A DNA stretch of 64,000 nucleotides from Laccaria trichodermophora (Eukaryota > Basidiomycota > Agaricomycetes > Agaricales > Hydnangiaceae): assembly GCA_018417955.1 (NCBI GenBank), contig JACTVC010000032.1, positions 310,001 to 374,000 on the forward strand. Direction: 5' to 3'. Shown here in pieces: positions 21,924 to 32,552 of this stretch; within the stretch, counting starts at the first letter, position 1; each line of letters starts with the position of its first letter. Made by a program: the position numbers and the translations under genes. The notes under the pieces are model-generated. The model was not told the origin of the DNA, made no database searches, and was given only the letters and a program-made list of their open reading frames with translations.

Positions 21924-24622
21924 TCATACGCTACGACATGATTAATTTATTGATTTGAATTCTTTGTTCTTTCTCGTGAAGGCCGATCAAATCAACGCCT
22001 CGACCAGTGGACATGAATTAACAGGCGCAGGTATGTCAATCTTGAATCTCAGAAAGATCTGAGCTCTTGCTTACACCTGGCTCAGTTCGCCGCAGATAAG
22101 TATTGAGTTAGTCGGCTTACCTCCTTCAAGGCTTCGGGGTTGATGTCCTCCGCTCAAATCGTGAAATCGCGGATGGTCCGTATCGAGTTGTGTGAAATCC
22201 TTGTCCCCTTTTTCTTCCAGATTCTATCTCCTCCCTCTCCACCCTTGACCTAGGCACCCATTTCATACCAACTGTCTGTCGCAGCCTCAACAATCAGGTC
22301 GCTGATCACATTGGCTTTTTGTAACCCCGAGTAAAATCCTTCGTTGTAAGTCATCCGTTCTTATTTATCAAGTTTGACATAAGTGTAGACTCAGGGCCCA
22401 CGCAACGAAGTTTTCATTGTGAGGAAACCTCTTCCTACCTTTGAGCTTTTTTGATTGTCTGGTCACAGCCTTTTAGCTGTCCGCCTCTGCGTTCTACAAC
22501 GTTCGTGAACCGCTGTGTATAAAATATCTGGTGGGAAGCGTTTGACATCTAGGAAATTGCCTCGAGGCGGAATTTCCCCCTTTTTTGTCTGTCTCTTGGG
22601 GATAACACTTAAGGGTTCTCCCAGCTCCACAGTTAATCCCTGTGCCGATCTCGTATGATTGATTGATCCATTACAGCGTCTGTTCTATCTATCGAGGGTG
22701 AATCATGTCGACTAACGTCATACTATTACAGACGCGACTCGGATCAGACGTTGTCGTCCAATGAATCTTTTTCGGTGTGAAGGTGTTTGGGGTTAGAATG
22801 GCTTAAGGAGGGATTCAGCACACGGGGCCCTTTCCTGCCCTTTCTACATACGGCCTGCCTCATGTTCAAGTGCATCATCATTACCGCCAAGGAAAAAAAT
22901 GTACTAATATACACCAGCAGAATAAAGTCGCGCTTCCCAAGAGTTCTTAACAAGGGGAACTCTGAAAATCGGAATCCGTAGACCAGAAGACATGCGACTT
23001 TCAAAATCAAGCCTTAATGTTATTCCTCGTACCAATTGGTATTTTTGGATCTCAGGCTCCCGTTTTTCGGAAGTCTTGACTCGATGTTGGTCAGAAAATA
23101 GGGCACACATCCACGAGGTCCAACAAATCCGGAGCTAACTTGTTCAATTTGCAATCTTCAGGCAGTGTTACCTGCCTGGATCAACGGATGGACGAGGTAT
23201 AAACGTCAGATCGAGTGCGGTGGCTTCAACATTCCAAACCAGTGCCGGTATTAGAACTAGTCCGCATCATTGACATGAAAATCCTAATATATGGATACTA
23301 GTAACTCACAAAGACTCTTGGGGAAGTAAATTTCGGAAAACGTGTTTCGGAAGAAGTCAGATTTAATTTTCTGCTGCCCTGCACTGGTAATCAAGTTTAG
23401 TGTCCAGTATGTTTTAAAATTGTTTTTGCAGATTCGGTCACCGTGAGATGTAGAACTGGTTCAGCTCTGGTTAGTTCGACGTACGAGAGACGAAAAAATC
23501 TTAAAGACGACAAACACGAAGTTCTACTTGTGGAGAGCGAAGACTTCTTGATCTGCCTGTCTAAAACGTCCTCGTTGCAATTGTAGATGTACTCACAAGT
23601 GGCGTGTGAAATAAAACATACGATGATACTAAAAAGGAAATGCTGTCGAAAGCAAAACTCAACAACTTACAACAAGCACTGTTTCTCTCAAAACGAGTGC
23701 AATTGCTCTCTGCAGTGACAATATCTGCGATTAAACTGACAACGGATGGGTCAATCAAATCGAGTCAAAATAGGCGCGTCTCATCGCGAGTCACATCTCC
23801 GTTTTGCTGAAGAATCCCGCAGCAATCTGAATGCATGGTCTCTGATCAGCGCTCGTAGGCGTTCGGCCTCTCAGATCTCAGGGCTGATACACATGCGTCA
23901 CTGTACATCGTCATCCTAGTGTCGTGGAGTTTGGGGTCAATCTTCGGAGATTTTTTGCTGCAGATTTGCTGTCGACCCTCCTTATCAAACAATGTCAAGA
24001 TCTCAATGGAAATCCTACAGAGGCCACCAACCGTTCATGTGCGCAAGACTTCTAAATGTGTGGAGCATATCGTGGTTCTGGAGCCTTCGTCTCTCTAGAG
24101 CCTAGTGTCCATTTCAATAGTGACTTATCCAGTATCGCCATGGCTTACCCCCTTGAAATATTTCGTCATATCCATTTTTTTTTTCAATGGTTCGTTGCTC
24201 GCTTTCTTGTGCACCTGTTCACCCTTCGATTTTGTATGCAGTGTTTCGACAAGTCGATCTAAAGGTTTCTGTTGGAATTCTGACAGCAAATTTTAGTGCC
24301 TGGGATTTCAAGTCGGAAGGGGTGACGGCTCATTTCCAGAAGAGGGGTCGATCAAGCGGTTCATTTCTTGCTAGGCGCAGCCGCTTCTTTGGTTTATCTT
24401 CTCAAGCAGCCGCCTTCAATAGGGTCAGGCGATATCATTCCTCCGGTTTGAAGACGGCAGCATTTTTGCACAGACTCGAGGTGACAATAGATCCCATTCC
24501 AGGTTAGGCTGGCGATGGTCAAAAGATATAAAGGTCGGATGGCCCGCCAGGTCCTACAACGCATCGTCTCACGCCGTCTCCGCTTGACAGAATAAACTCG
24601 CTCTCATACCGCACATTCTATC
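21924..24622. other. 2.7-kb stretch without recognisable gene
   Basis: I see no ORF with domain signature or coherent splice pattern on either strand. There is no long terminal or inverted repeat and no transposase-like motif. The extreme right end holds the promoter of the 823-residue protein gene. Confidence 0.5.
24527..24533 (+). promoter_or_regulatory. TATA box-like TATAAAG
   Basis: TATAAAG lies 96 bp upstream of the ATG at 24623 and about 30-40 bp before a pyrimidine-rich stretch suitable for transcription start. Confidence 0.5.
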
Positions 24623-27263
24623 ATGCCTGCTTCCGACCCCGATACACCTCTCGCAACCAGTCAAACAGTTCCAGTCAATTCTGACACTACCGCATCGACC
24701 ACGTCCGATGGCCCACCCACCACTTCCCAAACTGTTGCCACCGATTCCAAACCCGTCACCGTTCCCACCGATTTCAAACCTGTCACCGTCAATACCGCTT
24801 CTCAGAAGCCTCCCCCGATTTCTCGTTTTGAGGACACTGGCGGAGCGCAGGGCGGCGACTTTTTGAAGAAGGTTCAGAAGGAGATGTTGAAGCTTTTCAA
24901 TCCGACTGCAGGACAGACCTTCGCCGTCCAGTTTCCAGGGCGTTTCCTCCAGGAGAGTCTGTATGCCTGGGATACCGATGCTGCCGGGATTTACGGCCAG
25001 TTCAGCAAGCCGACTGTCGTCAATGAAAGCGAATTTCGACTCGTTGACCAACTTTATGATGTCGGTCAGGTTGTTGGTGCGCCCAATGGCTCAAATCTTT
25101 CCATCGTCTATGAGCAGATTCTCAACAACTTGGTTCCCGGTTTCAACGATTCCCAGGCCAACTTGGCAAAGCAGCAGGACAGAATTCGCAAGTGGCTTTT
25201 GAAGGAGGTTCCTGCCGCTCCTTGGGTCAAGGACCTTCTTGAGGAGCAGCATAGTCGCAACGGGTCGTCACCTACCAATGACTCTGATGGCTCATTCGCC
25301 GTCTCAAACAAGCTTGGCGACGACGGAAAAGTCAATCGTATGGAGCTCGCAGAGGCTCTCATGGAGGAGTACCTGACGGCTAAGAGTGCCTGGGAGCTTG
25401 AACGCGATACGATGATTAGGGAAACCAAGCCAGAAGATATGGAAAATCTTACGCGCACGCTTGCGCATATTACAGCCGTTCGCGAGGCTCAGCTGTCAGC
25501 AAAATATGCCGACGCCGTCGTGCTTGGCTACTCTCATACCATCCGTCAATACCTCGGCTACATGGATATCAAAAGTCCAGCTGAACTGTTGCAAGACGCC
25601 AAGGACTCTTTCCGTGAATCTTCAGCCAGTTCCCTCGACGGCAGCATGAAAGTCTATCCTGTACAAATGTCTCCGGTTGACTGGTACAGAAGTCTTTCCA
25701 CCTCTTTTACTATGGAAGATCTTACCTCAGACCCCGACGCGATCCAGCAGCAAATTGATTCTAAATCTAAGCAAGTCGACGCTTTGCAAACGCGCTTGGC
25801 TTTCTTACAGGGTACGCCAAAGGCCGATCTAGACAGAAGAAACTCGATTCGGCACAGAGCGCTAAGGCTCAGGCGGAAGCTGACCTCTCATCTACCTACA
25901 ATACCAACGTCGTTTCCCTTGCGTTGACATTCGTCAGCACTGCCGGCGTTTTTCTCATGACCGAGTTTGTGTCCGCAGCAAACACACTCAATATTGTAGC
26001 AAAGCTTTACGACGGGATTGAGGGCGCGATGAAGAAGACCGGAGAAGCCCAAGTTGCTGTCCTCAATGCAAGTCGGGCCTATACGACGCTACTCAAAGAC
26101 ATCGCTGCAGCTGAAGCTGCGGACAGTAACCTTGAAGATAAACAGCTCACTTTGCAGATCAACGCGCTGCAGAAAGACATCACGGAGCTCACTACGCGTC
26201 TTAAATCTCTGCGCTTCGATGCCTCCGGCGATGTCAAGCCGCCCAAGGACACCAAGGACGTCACAAATGATCAAGTTCCCAACTTTCCGCCTGGGACTTC
26301 GGGTGGCAGTCGATGGCAGGAAATCATTATCAGCCACGAAACGTCGAATATGTTCCAAACGACGGACAAGTCTTCTTACGCTTATTCAGAGGATTCAGGA
26401 CTATCCTTCTGGTGGGGCGGATATTCTGAATCTTCGTCGGATTCCGGCGCGGACGACAAAAGCCATCTCCAGCAGTCTAGCTTCCAAATGGAGATTGGTT
26501 TCCGTGCCACGATGGTCACAGTCGATCGAGGCGGATGGTTCCAGCCCCAATTTTTCAAACAGTCCGCTGGATTTTATCACATTGATAAGCGAATCTCTTG
26601 GGGCAAATGGCCTGATTCAATCAAAGGAGCTCATGACCTCCAAAACGCGCCTGCCGATGTTTGGGATCAGCTCGATGAATATTTGATGCCAGCGTTTCCA
26701 ACGGGTTACGTTATGTGCAAGGTCGATTGCTATTAATTGCTAAGCTGAAACTGTTTTCTCACTGCTTTCCAGGATATCACTATCAAGGTAAAAATGGATT
26801 CAACGACACATGACAGCGATAGCTCGGTTTTCCAATCTCAGTCCGCGTCTGCTGGTGGAATCCTTATGTGGTCGACCTCTAGTTCAAGCAGTGAAAGCTC
26901 TTCCCACCAGATGGTTTCTACGCAAGTGACGGCAGATGGTTTAATCATCCGAATTCCCGGTCCCCAGGTAAGCGTAATCTTGCCAATCATAAATTTCCCT
27001 CTCTAAGACGACCGCTTTAACAGATAATGGGGTATATGTTTGAAATCATGCCCAACGATCTGAGTGATGACCTGCCTCAAACTATTCCTGACAGTTTCTT
27101 CATCCCTGATGTTGACTATGACTCAACCTTCAACAAAGGGTCAGCCGCAGTGGCACTCAACCACGCCCAGGCCGCTCAGGAGGCTGCAGTTGAGAAAGAG
27201 AAATCTCAGCCCCCCAAGCCTGCCTCAGCTAGCGTTCTGCCACGACCCAAGGCAAGGACCTAA
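24623..27263 (+). CDS. Orphan 823-aa protein: disordered, helical, hydrophobic, Ser-rich
   Basis: Four exons (24623-25770, 25833-26721, 26773-26967, 27024-27263) give 823 residues in frame. Residues 1-70 are Thr/Ser/Pro-rich with a short repeat (SKPVTV, FKPVTV). A conserved-looking globular part follows (DFLKKVQKEMLKLFNP, then FPGRFLQESLYAWDT). Next come long helices, a hydrophobic segment around residues 410-430 (VVSLALTFVSTAGVFLM), another coiled coil, a Trp/Ser-rich region (FWWGGYSESSSDSG) and a Pro/Lys tail. No catalytic motif is recognised. The apparent frame break near 25.8 kb is removed exactly by a 62-nt intron, so the gene need not be a pseudogene. A TATA box at 24527 suggests regulated expression. 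A membrane-inserting helical protein is one speculation from the layout; a coiled-coil scaffold is another. Confidence 0.7.
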
Positions 27264-28728
27264 GGCCTGAAGCTCGCGTTACTATCAGCTGTCTCGCTCA
27301 CTTAAAGGTACGTTCGTTTTATCCTCTATTTGCTGTACTTGTATTTGGCCGTTCTCCTTGCGGCGAACTTGTAGTCTTTTGCTCTCCTCCCTCGCACCAC
27401 CCAGCTATCCATACTCCCCTTGTTATGTAAAGAACAGTGCCTGGTTTGTAACACCACCTGCCGAATATATGTCAAGTTTTGTAAATGCTCTGCGCCCACC
27501 TGGAGTTGTCCTGTTTGAGCATTGCAAGACACTTCCCCGACTCTGGAACGGAGAGGATACGTCGCGACTCCCGTGAATTCTGGTGTAATGGCCGCCCACG
27601 AGCCCCGAGTAGTTCCGAGTCTAAAATGTTGCATCGGCCGCGAGCCTCGAGGAGCGAACCACTCGGTGGAATACTGCAGATCATTTTATCTTTCGTGGTG
27701 TTGGCTCAGCAGTAACAGGGTTGAATTTGGGCTTTGATCAGAGTCGGGGACCGCCGCCAAGTGAGTTGTATGATTGAGGCTCGATTTGGAGAGTGAGCTT
27801 GCGAGCTCAAAACAAAGCAGGGGGTAAGCGCGATGCAAGGATGCCCGACTCACCACGTTCCGTGGTGTTGACAGCCTTCTGGAGTCTGTGCGCTGCAAGG
27901 ATAAATTCCTTCGAGAAGCAAGAGATTTTTTGTCTTCCTCGCTTTGATCCCCAGCTTTCCCCCCTCCCCCGCGAATCTTAGCCTTCGCAGACATTTTTCC
28001 GACCCCTCCCACTTCCCATTCTCTCTCGTTTTCACCACTTGCGTGCATGTGGTTAGAACCAAGGTACGACTTCACATATATCGAAGTCTGTCTACGAGAG
28101 ACTAGCATGTGGTTGGTATAGTCTTGTTGTCTTTTCACCAGCACGCTCAAAGCCAACTCAAAGCTTTCGAAAATTTCGAGTAAATCCAAAAACTTATACT
28201 TGTTTCCTATCACACCTGCCAGTGAGATGAGGCTTGCATCCGTTGAACAAGTATCGGATTGGGATTTTGTAAATTCCTTGAGATCAGCGCGACGCGTTTT
28301 GGAACCACTGGCAGGTCATATGCATTTCCCCCGACCCAACCCCGACCCACGAAAATTCGGATGCTCAACTAACTCAAGGTTTATTTAAATTGGATTTTCG
28401 TGTTCTGTCTCATTTTAGCATCAGTGCGTCCCATACAAAGCCCACCCATTTAGTAAGTCACCTTCCTCGAAGTTGTGGACACTCACCTACTCCTCGCAGC
28501 TGAGTCGCACGCAGCATCGAGTCAATGTCCATCTCTACCCCTATGCCATGTCTGACATTGATAACGCCTCGTAACACTGCTCCATGTGATTTATGCTTGT
28601 TTCGGTTTTAAGTTAGGGGTGTTCAACCTGCCTAACTTACACTGGCAACTGCACCTCAACGTACTTTCTCCCTCAGGCCCCACCTATAATACCACTTTTG
28701 CTTTAATATTATCTTCGCCCTCTTTCTC
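27264..28728. other. 1.5-kb stretch without convincing gene
   Basis: A 175-codon minus-strand ORF at 27686-28213 is open but has no domain or splice context and crosses the 20-bp repeat, so I do not call it. Otherwise I see only the repeat copy at 28086-28105. Confidence 0.45.
28086..28105. repeat. 20-bp dispersed repeat, copy B
   Basis: Identical over 20 bp to 20053-20072; flanking sequence is unrelated on both sides. Confidence 0.75.
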
Positions 28729-29499
28729 ATGCCTGCTTCCAACCCTCCTCCCAATGTGTCTAGTGCTGCTCTGCCCCCCCTCATTGCAAACCCAATAGCC
28801 CCCAGAGATACCACAAGCTCGATGAAGTGTGCTGATAGATTGACTTCTTCTAAAGGTAAGTCATTGCAGTTGTTGGAATTATCCTGTCTTGATTGTAACA
28901 ATCATTTGTAGAAGCAGATTCACTTCACCCTGATGATGACATTGGTGCTGTGGAAATGTACAAAACCTCTGTTGTACTACCCTTTCCACTTCCCAATGAA
29001 ATTGTACCTTTTTGGGCAGTCAACATCATGGCTGCTCTCAATAACCTGCAGGCCTCTGTTAATAACCTGCAGGCCTCTCTTAATAATTTGCAGGCAACAC
29101 TTCACAACATAGGGCTTGGGCAAATGCAACAGATTGCTTTTGTTCCTCAGATGGGGAATAATTTGTTGCTGTCAACAGGTGAGTCTAACTTTTTGCTTTT
29201 CACATAAATCCAACCCTCATTATGTTCGGCCTCAGCTGCAGCTCCTGATCTCCCTCCACTTCTCCAGGGTGCACTTGTACAAGACAGGTACCCACAACTT
29301 GCTGAAGGCCTGGAGTCACTCAAGATTGAGTATGCATTTGGTGTTGCTGATTGTTTTGTTTTTACTCATGTTCTGTTGTAGATGAGTTGCTGCTAATTTC
29401 TCTTTTCCTCCATCATTATGACTCAGCTTTGCTGAAGTGTTGAATATCCTGCATGTTTGTTCTTTGCCAGATGTAATACAAAACGGTCAAAACCTATAA
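28729..29499 (+). CDS. Small heptad-repeat protein, unknown function
   Basis: Exons 28729-28855, 28912-29178 and 29236-29329 have good splice signals (GTAAGT donor, TTTGTAG acceptor, GTGAGT donor). They encode a Pro/Ser-rich N-terminus, PFPLPNEIVPFWAVNIM, three seven-residue repeats (NNLQASV, NNLQASL, NNLQATL) likely to form a short coiled coil, and a C-terminal part (DLPPLLQGALVQDRYPQL). The 3' end is unresolved: a direct GT-AG join at 29330 to the acceptor before 29380 stops at once, while a later acceptor (TATGACTCAG) gives an open end near 29499. Layout resembles short orphan proteins that are numerous in Agaricomycetes, but that is recollection, not a search. It could be a decayed family member. 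Confidence 0.5.
29040..29102 (+). repeat. 21-bp tandem repeat, three copies
   Basis: Three in-frame 21-bp units start AATAACCTGCAGGC, AATAACCTGCAGGC and AATAATTTGCAGGC; the first two differ at a single base. They encode the NNLQAS heptads of the surrounding gene. Confidence 0.85.
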
Positions 29500-29961
29500 T
29501 TTTTACTCCAACTTTGTAGAGTCAGCTTGACGTCATTCATGCCATATCGAATCTTGATTGCATGCATCCTTGGTCTTTGAGGGATGTGTGCATTAATCTG
29601 CAATGTCTCTTTTGACATTGAGAGTTGGTTTTATACATTTATAATGTCATTGATAGCGAAGACATCACAATTACCGACTTAATACAACATTAACTCCAAT
29701 GTCTATAGTTGATCCTATGACAACAATACCCACACAGACCCAGCAATGGGATGGCCAGTACATTGGCATTGACTAGTGCAGCATCAGGGGGTAGTGATTG
29801 GCAGAAGGGCAACATGGACAGTGAAAGTGGAGTACTTCCTGATGCAGAGCTCTGACTAATTATTTGCTTTATGAAGCACTGGAGGAATTTGTCAATGGAG
29901 ACCAACACAACGAGAATGAGCCTGGTAATGGATTACATCCCCCCAACGGTCGAAACAAAAC
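29500..29961. other. Intergenic, nothing recognised
   Basis: AT-rich DNA between the heptad-repeat gene and the end of the amidohydrolase. Short open stretches exist but none has a domain signature. Confidence 0.5.
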
Positions 29962-32494
29962 TTACAAAGTTCCATAAACAACCCCCCCATCAACCACGGT
30001 CGCCTTCACCTTTGCCTCTAAGATCTCATTTACAGGAATAGTCATAATGTCCCGATCAAACGCCACAAAATCAGCCTTCTTTCCTGGAGACAGTGAACCA
30101 AGTTCCTTCTCCGCGAATGATGCATAGGCCGCATCCAGTGTCATACCTTTCAGTGCCTCTGCGCGTGTGAGACGCTCATCTGGGAACCTACATAAACGTG
30201 TACGTCAATGATACGTTGGTTAGGAAAATAGGATATGTGGTTCCCTACCATCCACCGTCGCCATGTGGTGAAGATCCGTCTACAGCGAGCCTGGAGACTG
30301 CGGCGTAAAAACCAAGGAGGGGGTTAACACCCTCGACGGGGAAGTCCGAGCCGAGAGGGAGGACGTTTGTTGGTGATGCTCTGAGTGGACGTTGCTCAAT
30401 CATTTAAGCAGCAGGAGACAAGACAAACTCGAAGCTTACTTCAACAGCGTCTTGTAGGCATAGGCGCCTCTGATTCTTTCTGGACCCTTAAAGTAAATTA
30501 TAGATGGACGCTTGAAATGGCAAAATAAATGAAAACGTACAAGCCGGGTTTCAGCGTACCCCATATCGGATGTGCTTTATTTCAACTATTCCCTTAGTGA
30601 TCCTCGAGGAAAGTAAAAAAGAAAAACATACGCATGTGTTGGTTGAACACTTGCTATGACTGCAAGTCACAGTCAGTCACTCGCCAAGTGAAAAGTAGCG
30701 ACTACGTACCGCCAAGCCTCGCCATCCTCTTCAAATCAGCCTGGCTGAAGATTTGTGCATGTTCAATTCGAGGGCGCCATTCCGTAACATTCCCCCCAAG
30801 GTTGTTCAGAACGTTTTCGAACACGTCTAGGATAACGTTATTCGCCCGGTCACCGATACAGTGAATATTCTACTCAAATTCTGGTCAGACAGAAGGAAAC
30901 TGGAATGGTACGCTTTACCGTCTGCCAACCATCCCTCCAAAACTGCTGCACGAGTTTCGCCAATGTTTCTGGAGAACTTAGCATAAGACCACTTGTGCTG
31001 GGGTTGTCCGAGTATGGTTCTAGCAACGCGGCGCCCCACGATCCCAAGGCGCCTAAACAAATGTGAATCGGTGGCCTCCGATCTGAGGAGATATGGGGCT
31101 CACCGTCGGCAAAAAGCTTTACACCACGTACATTCAGCCTGCGGTGCTTGCCGTAGTTGATCAAGCGTGGAATCTGGTCGCCCCAGTATTCGTCAGAAGG
31201 CACATATCCCATGGCGTAGATGCGGTTCTGGTATTACAATTAAAGCAAACGCAAAGGGCAAAGAAAGTAGCTAACAGGTAACTTCCCCCGTTCCGCCATC
31301 CTAGAAAAGTAAGAAAACAGAGTATGTGGGGAAGGGGTTGGACTGACTTTTTGAAGAACGCGAGGTGATCAAGTTTACTATCTGCATCGTGGATAGACGT
31401 CAACCCACGGGAGAGTGCCTCTTTGATAGTGGAATCGAAAAAGTCAGATATTTGCCTTTCAGTCCAATGTGGTATGGGTATCAGGTTCATTGCGTTGTCG
31501 ACGAATATCCCTTTTTATTGTCCCAATCAGCGTTCAATGAAGAAGAAAACAAGAAAAGAGTATATACCGGTAGGTCTTCCCTGTCCATCCCTCACAATTT
31601 GACCACCCTCAACCTCTTTAGGCAAGTCATTCATGAGTTCGAGGACCGCAGGTGATACCCAGCGGGCGTGCCCGTCGATACGACTCAATGAAATTAATCT
31701 CCCTTTGAGCAGAGGATCTTGGTCGAGATCTGACTGTAGACAAGAATGAGAAATGGTTCAAGGAATATAGAAAATAGACTTGCGGCAGTGGGGAATAGGC
31801 GCTCTGGCCACTTGGTCTGATCCCAGCCCATGCCCTCAATCCACCTAGAAGTATTATGGTAGACATCTGGGTGGGTCTGAATATATTGCTTGACGCGATC
31901 AACGACATCTTTGATCGGACGTTCAGTATGTCGTTGAGTGACGAAGATTGCTGACCTTGAATCGAACTGGTCGCCGTCAATGGGAGTTGCATCATATACC
32001 CGTTCTCAATGATATGGGCATGGGCATCTATTGTCGTATTCAACCATATGACACGGTACGTATCTGAGAAACGGACCGGTAAGTCCAGGTACAACGACGG
32101 CGTCTGGAGGGATGTGCACGACGCGCATGAGGTTAAGCCATTTATATATTTGAAGGGGGAGGAAGTATGGTTGAATATGAGCCTGGAGTTCGTCTAGAAA
32201 AATCAGCCAAGAGAGAGAGACGTATCATTGATAGAAATTACGGAGAGGTCCAATGTCGTGAACGCGGTCACCGCGCACAGATATGCAGGCTACACGTGGT
32301 GCTGCTGGGTCTACGGTGTAGATATTGTTTGAAGGCGAGCACAGAATGTACGCGTTGGGAACATGGTATAAGAGTAACGCGAAGGCAGCGAGTACAGCGG
32401 TGAGCAGATAACGTGTGTGTGGTTGGTTCATGATGGGTTCATGAGGTAGAGATTTCGGAGCGTCGGAGCGGTCCCAATGAGGAACAACCGTCAT
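29962..32494 (-). CDS. Amidohydrolase family 3 enzyme, N-terminally anchored
   Basis: This is a metal-dependent hydrolase of the amidohydrolase superfamily, YtcJ-like group. A hydrophobic segment near the N-terminus (LLTAVLAAFALLLYHV) looks like a membrane anchor or uncleaved signal. Metal-site motifs follow in order: DAHAHI, RIDGHAR, LFADGALGS, HCIGDRAN, EHAQIF and LGSDFPVEG. The C-terminus has LSPGKKADFVAFD, the usual closing strand of the family. About ten introns interrupt it. I chose the ATG at 32494; a second in-frame ATG at 32431 (MNQPHTRYLL) sits just before the hydrophobic segment and is possible. Substrate cannot be told from sequence; characterised relatives cleave C-N bonds. The start codon is only 58 bp from that of the divergent cytidylyltransferase gene. 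Confidence 0.88.
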
Positions 32495-32552
32495 CGGCGT
32501 GACCGTAACACATTTCTTCAAATATATTTTCCAAGTGTATCAGCTTGCTTCC
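32495..32552. promoter_or_regulatory. 58-bp bidirectional start region
   Basis: Only 58 bp separate the divergent start codons of the amidohydrolase (32494) and the cytidylyltransferase (32553), so their core promoters must overlap the neighbouring coding regions or leaders. If the amidohydrolase starts at 32431 the gap is 121 bp. Confidence 0.6.

Noticed and set aside
24569..25051. 160-codon ORF on the minus strand
   Set aside because: It is the antisense shadow of the first exon of the orphan gene; its Gly/Asn-rich sequence reflects the other strand's codons.
25830..25930. Frameshift making the 24.6-kb gene a pseudogene
   Set aside because: Removal of a 62-nt intron with acceptable signals restores one frame through all four exons (824 codons including stop).
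27686..28213. 175-codon minus-strand ORF
   Set aside because: No domain, no splice context, low-complexity composition, and it crosses the dispersed 20-bp repeat.
18990..29961. tRNA or rRNA genes in the gene-poor region
   Set aside because: No box A/box B pair, GTTCGA loop with matching acceptor stem, or rRNA segment was found by eye.
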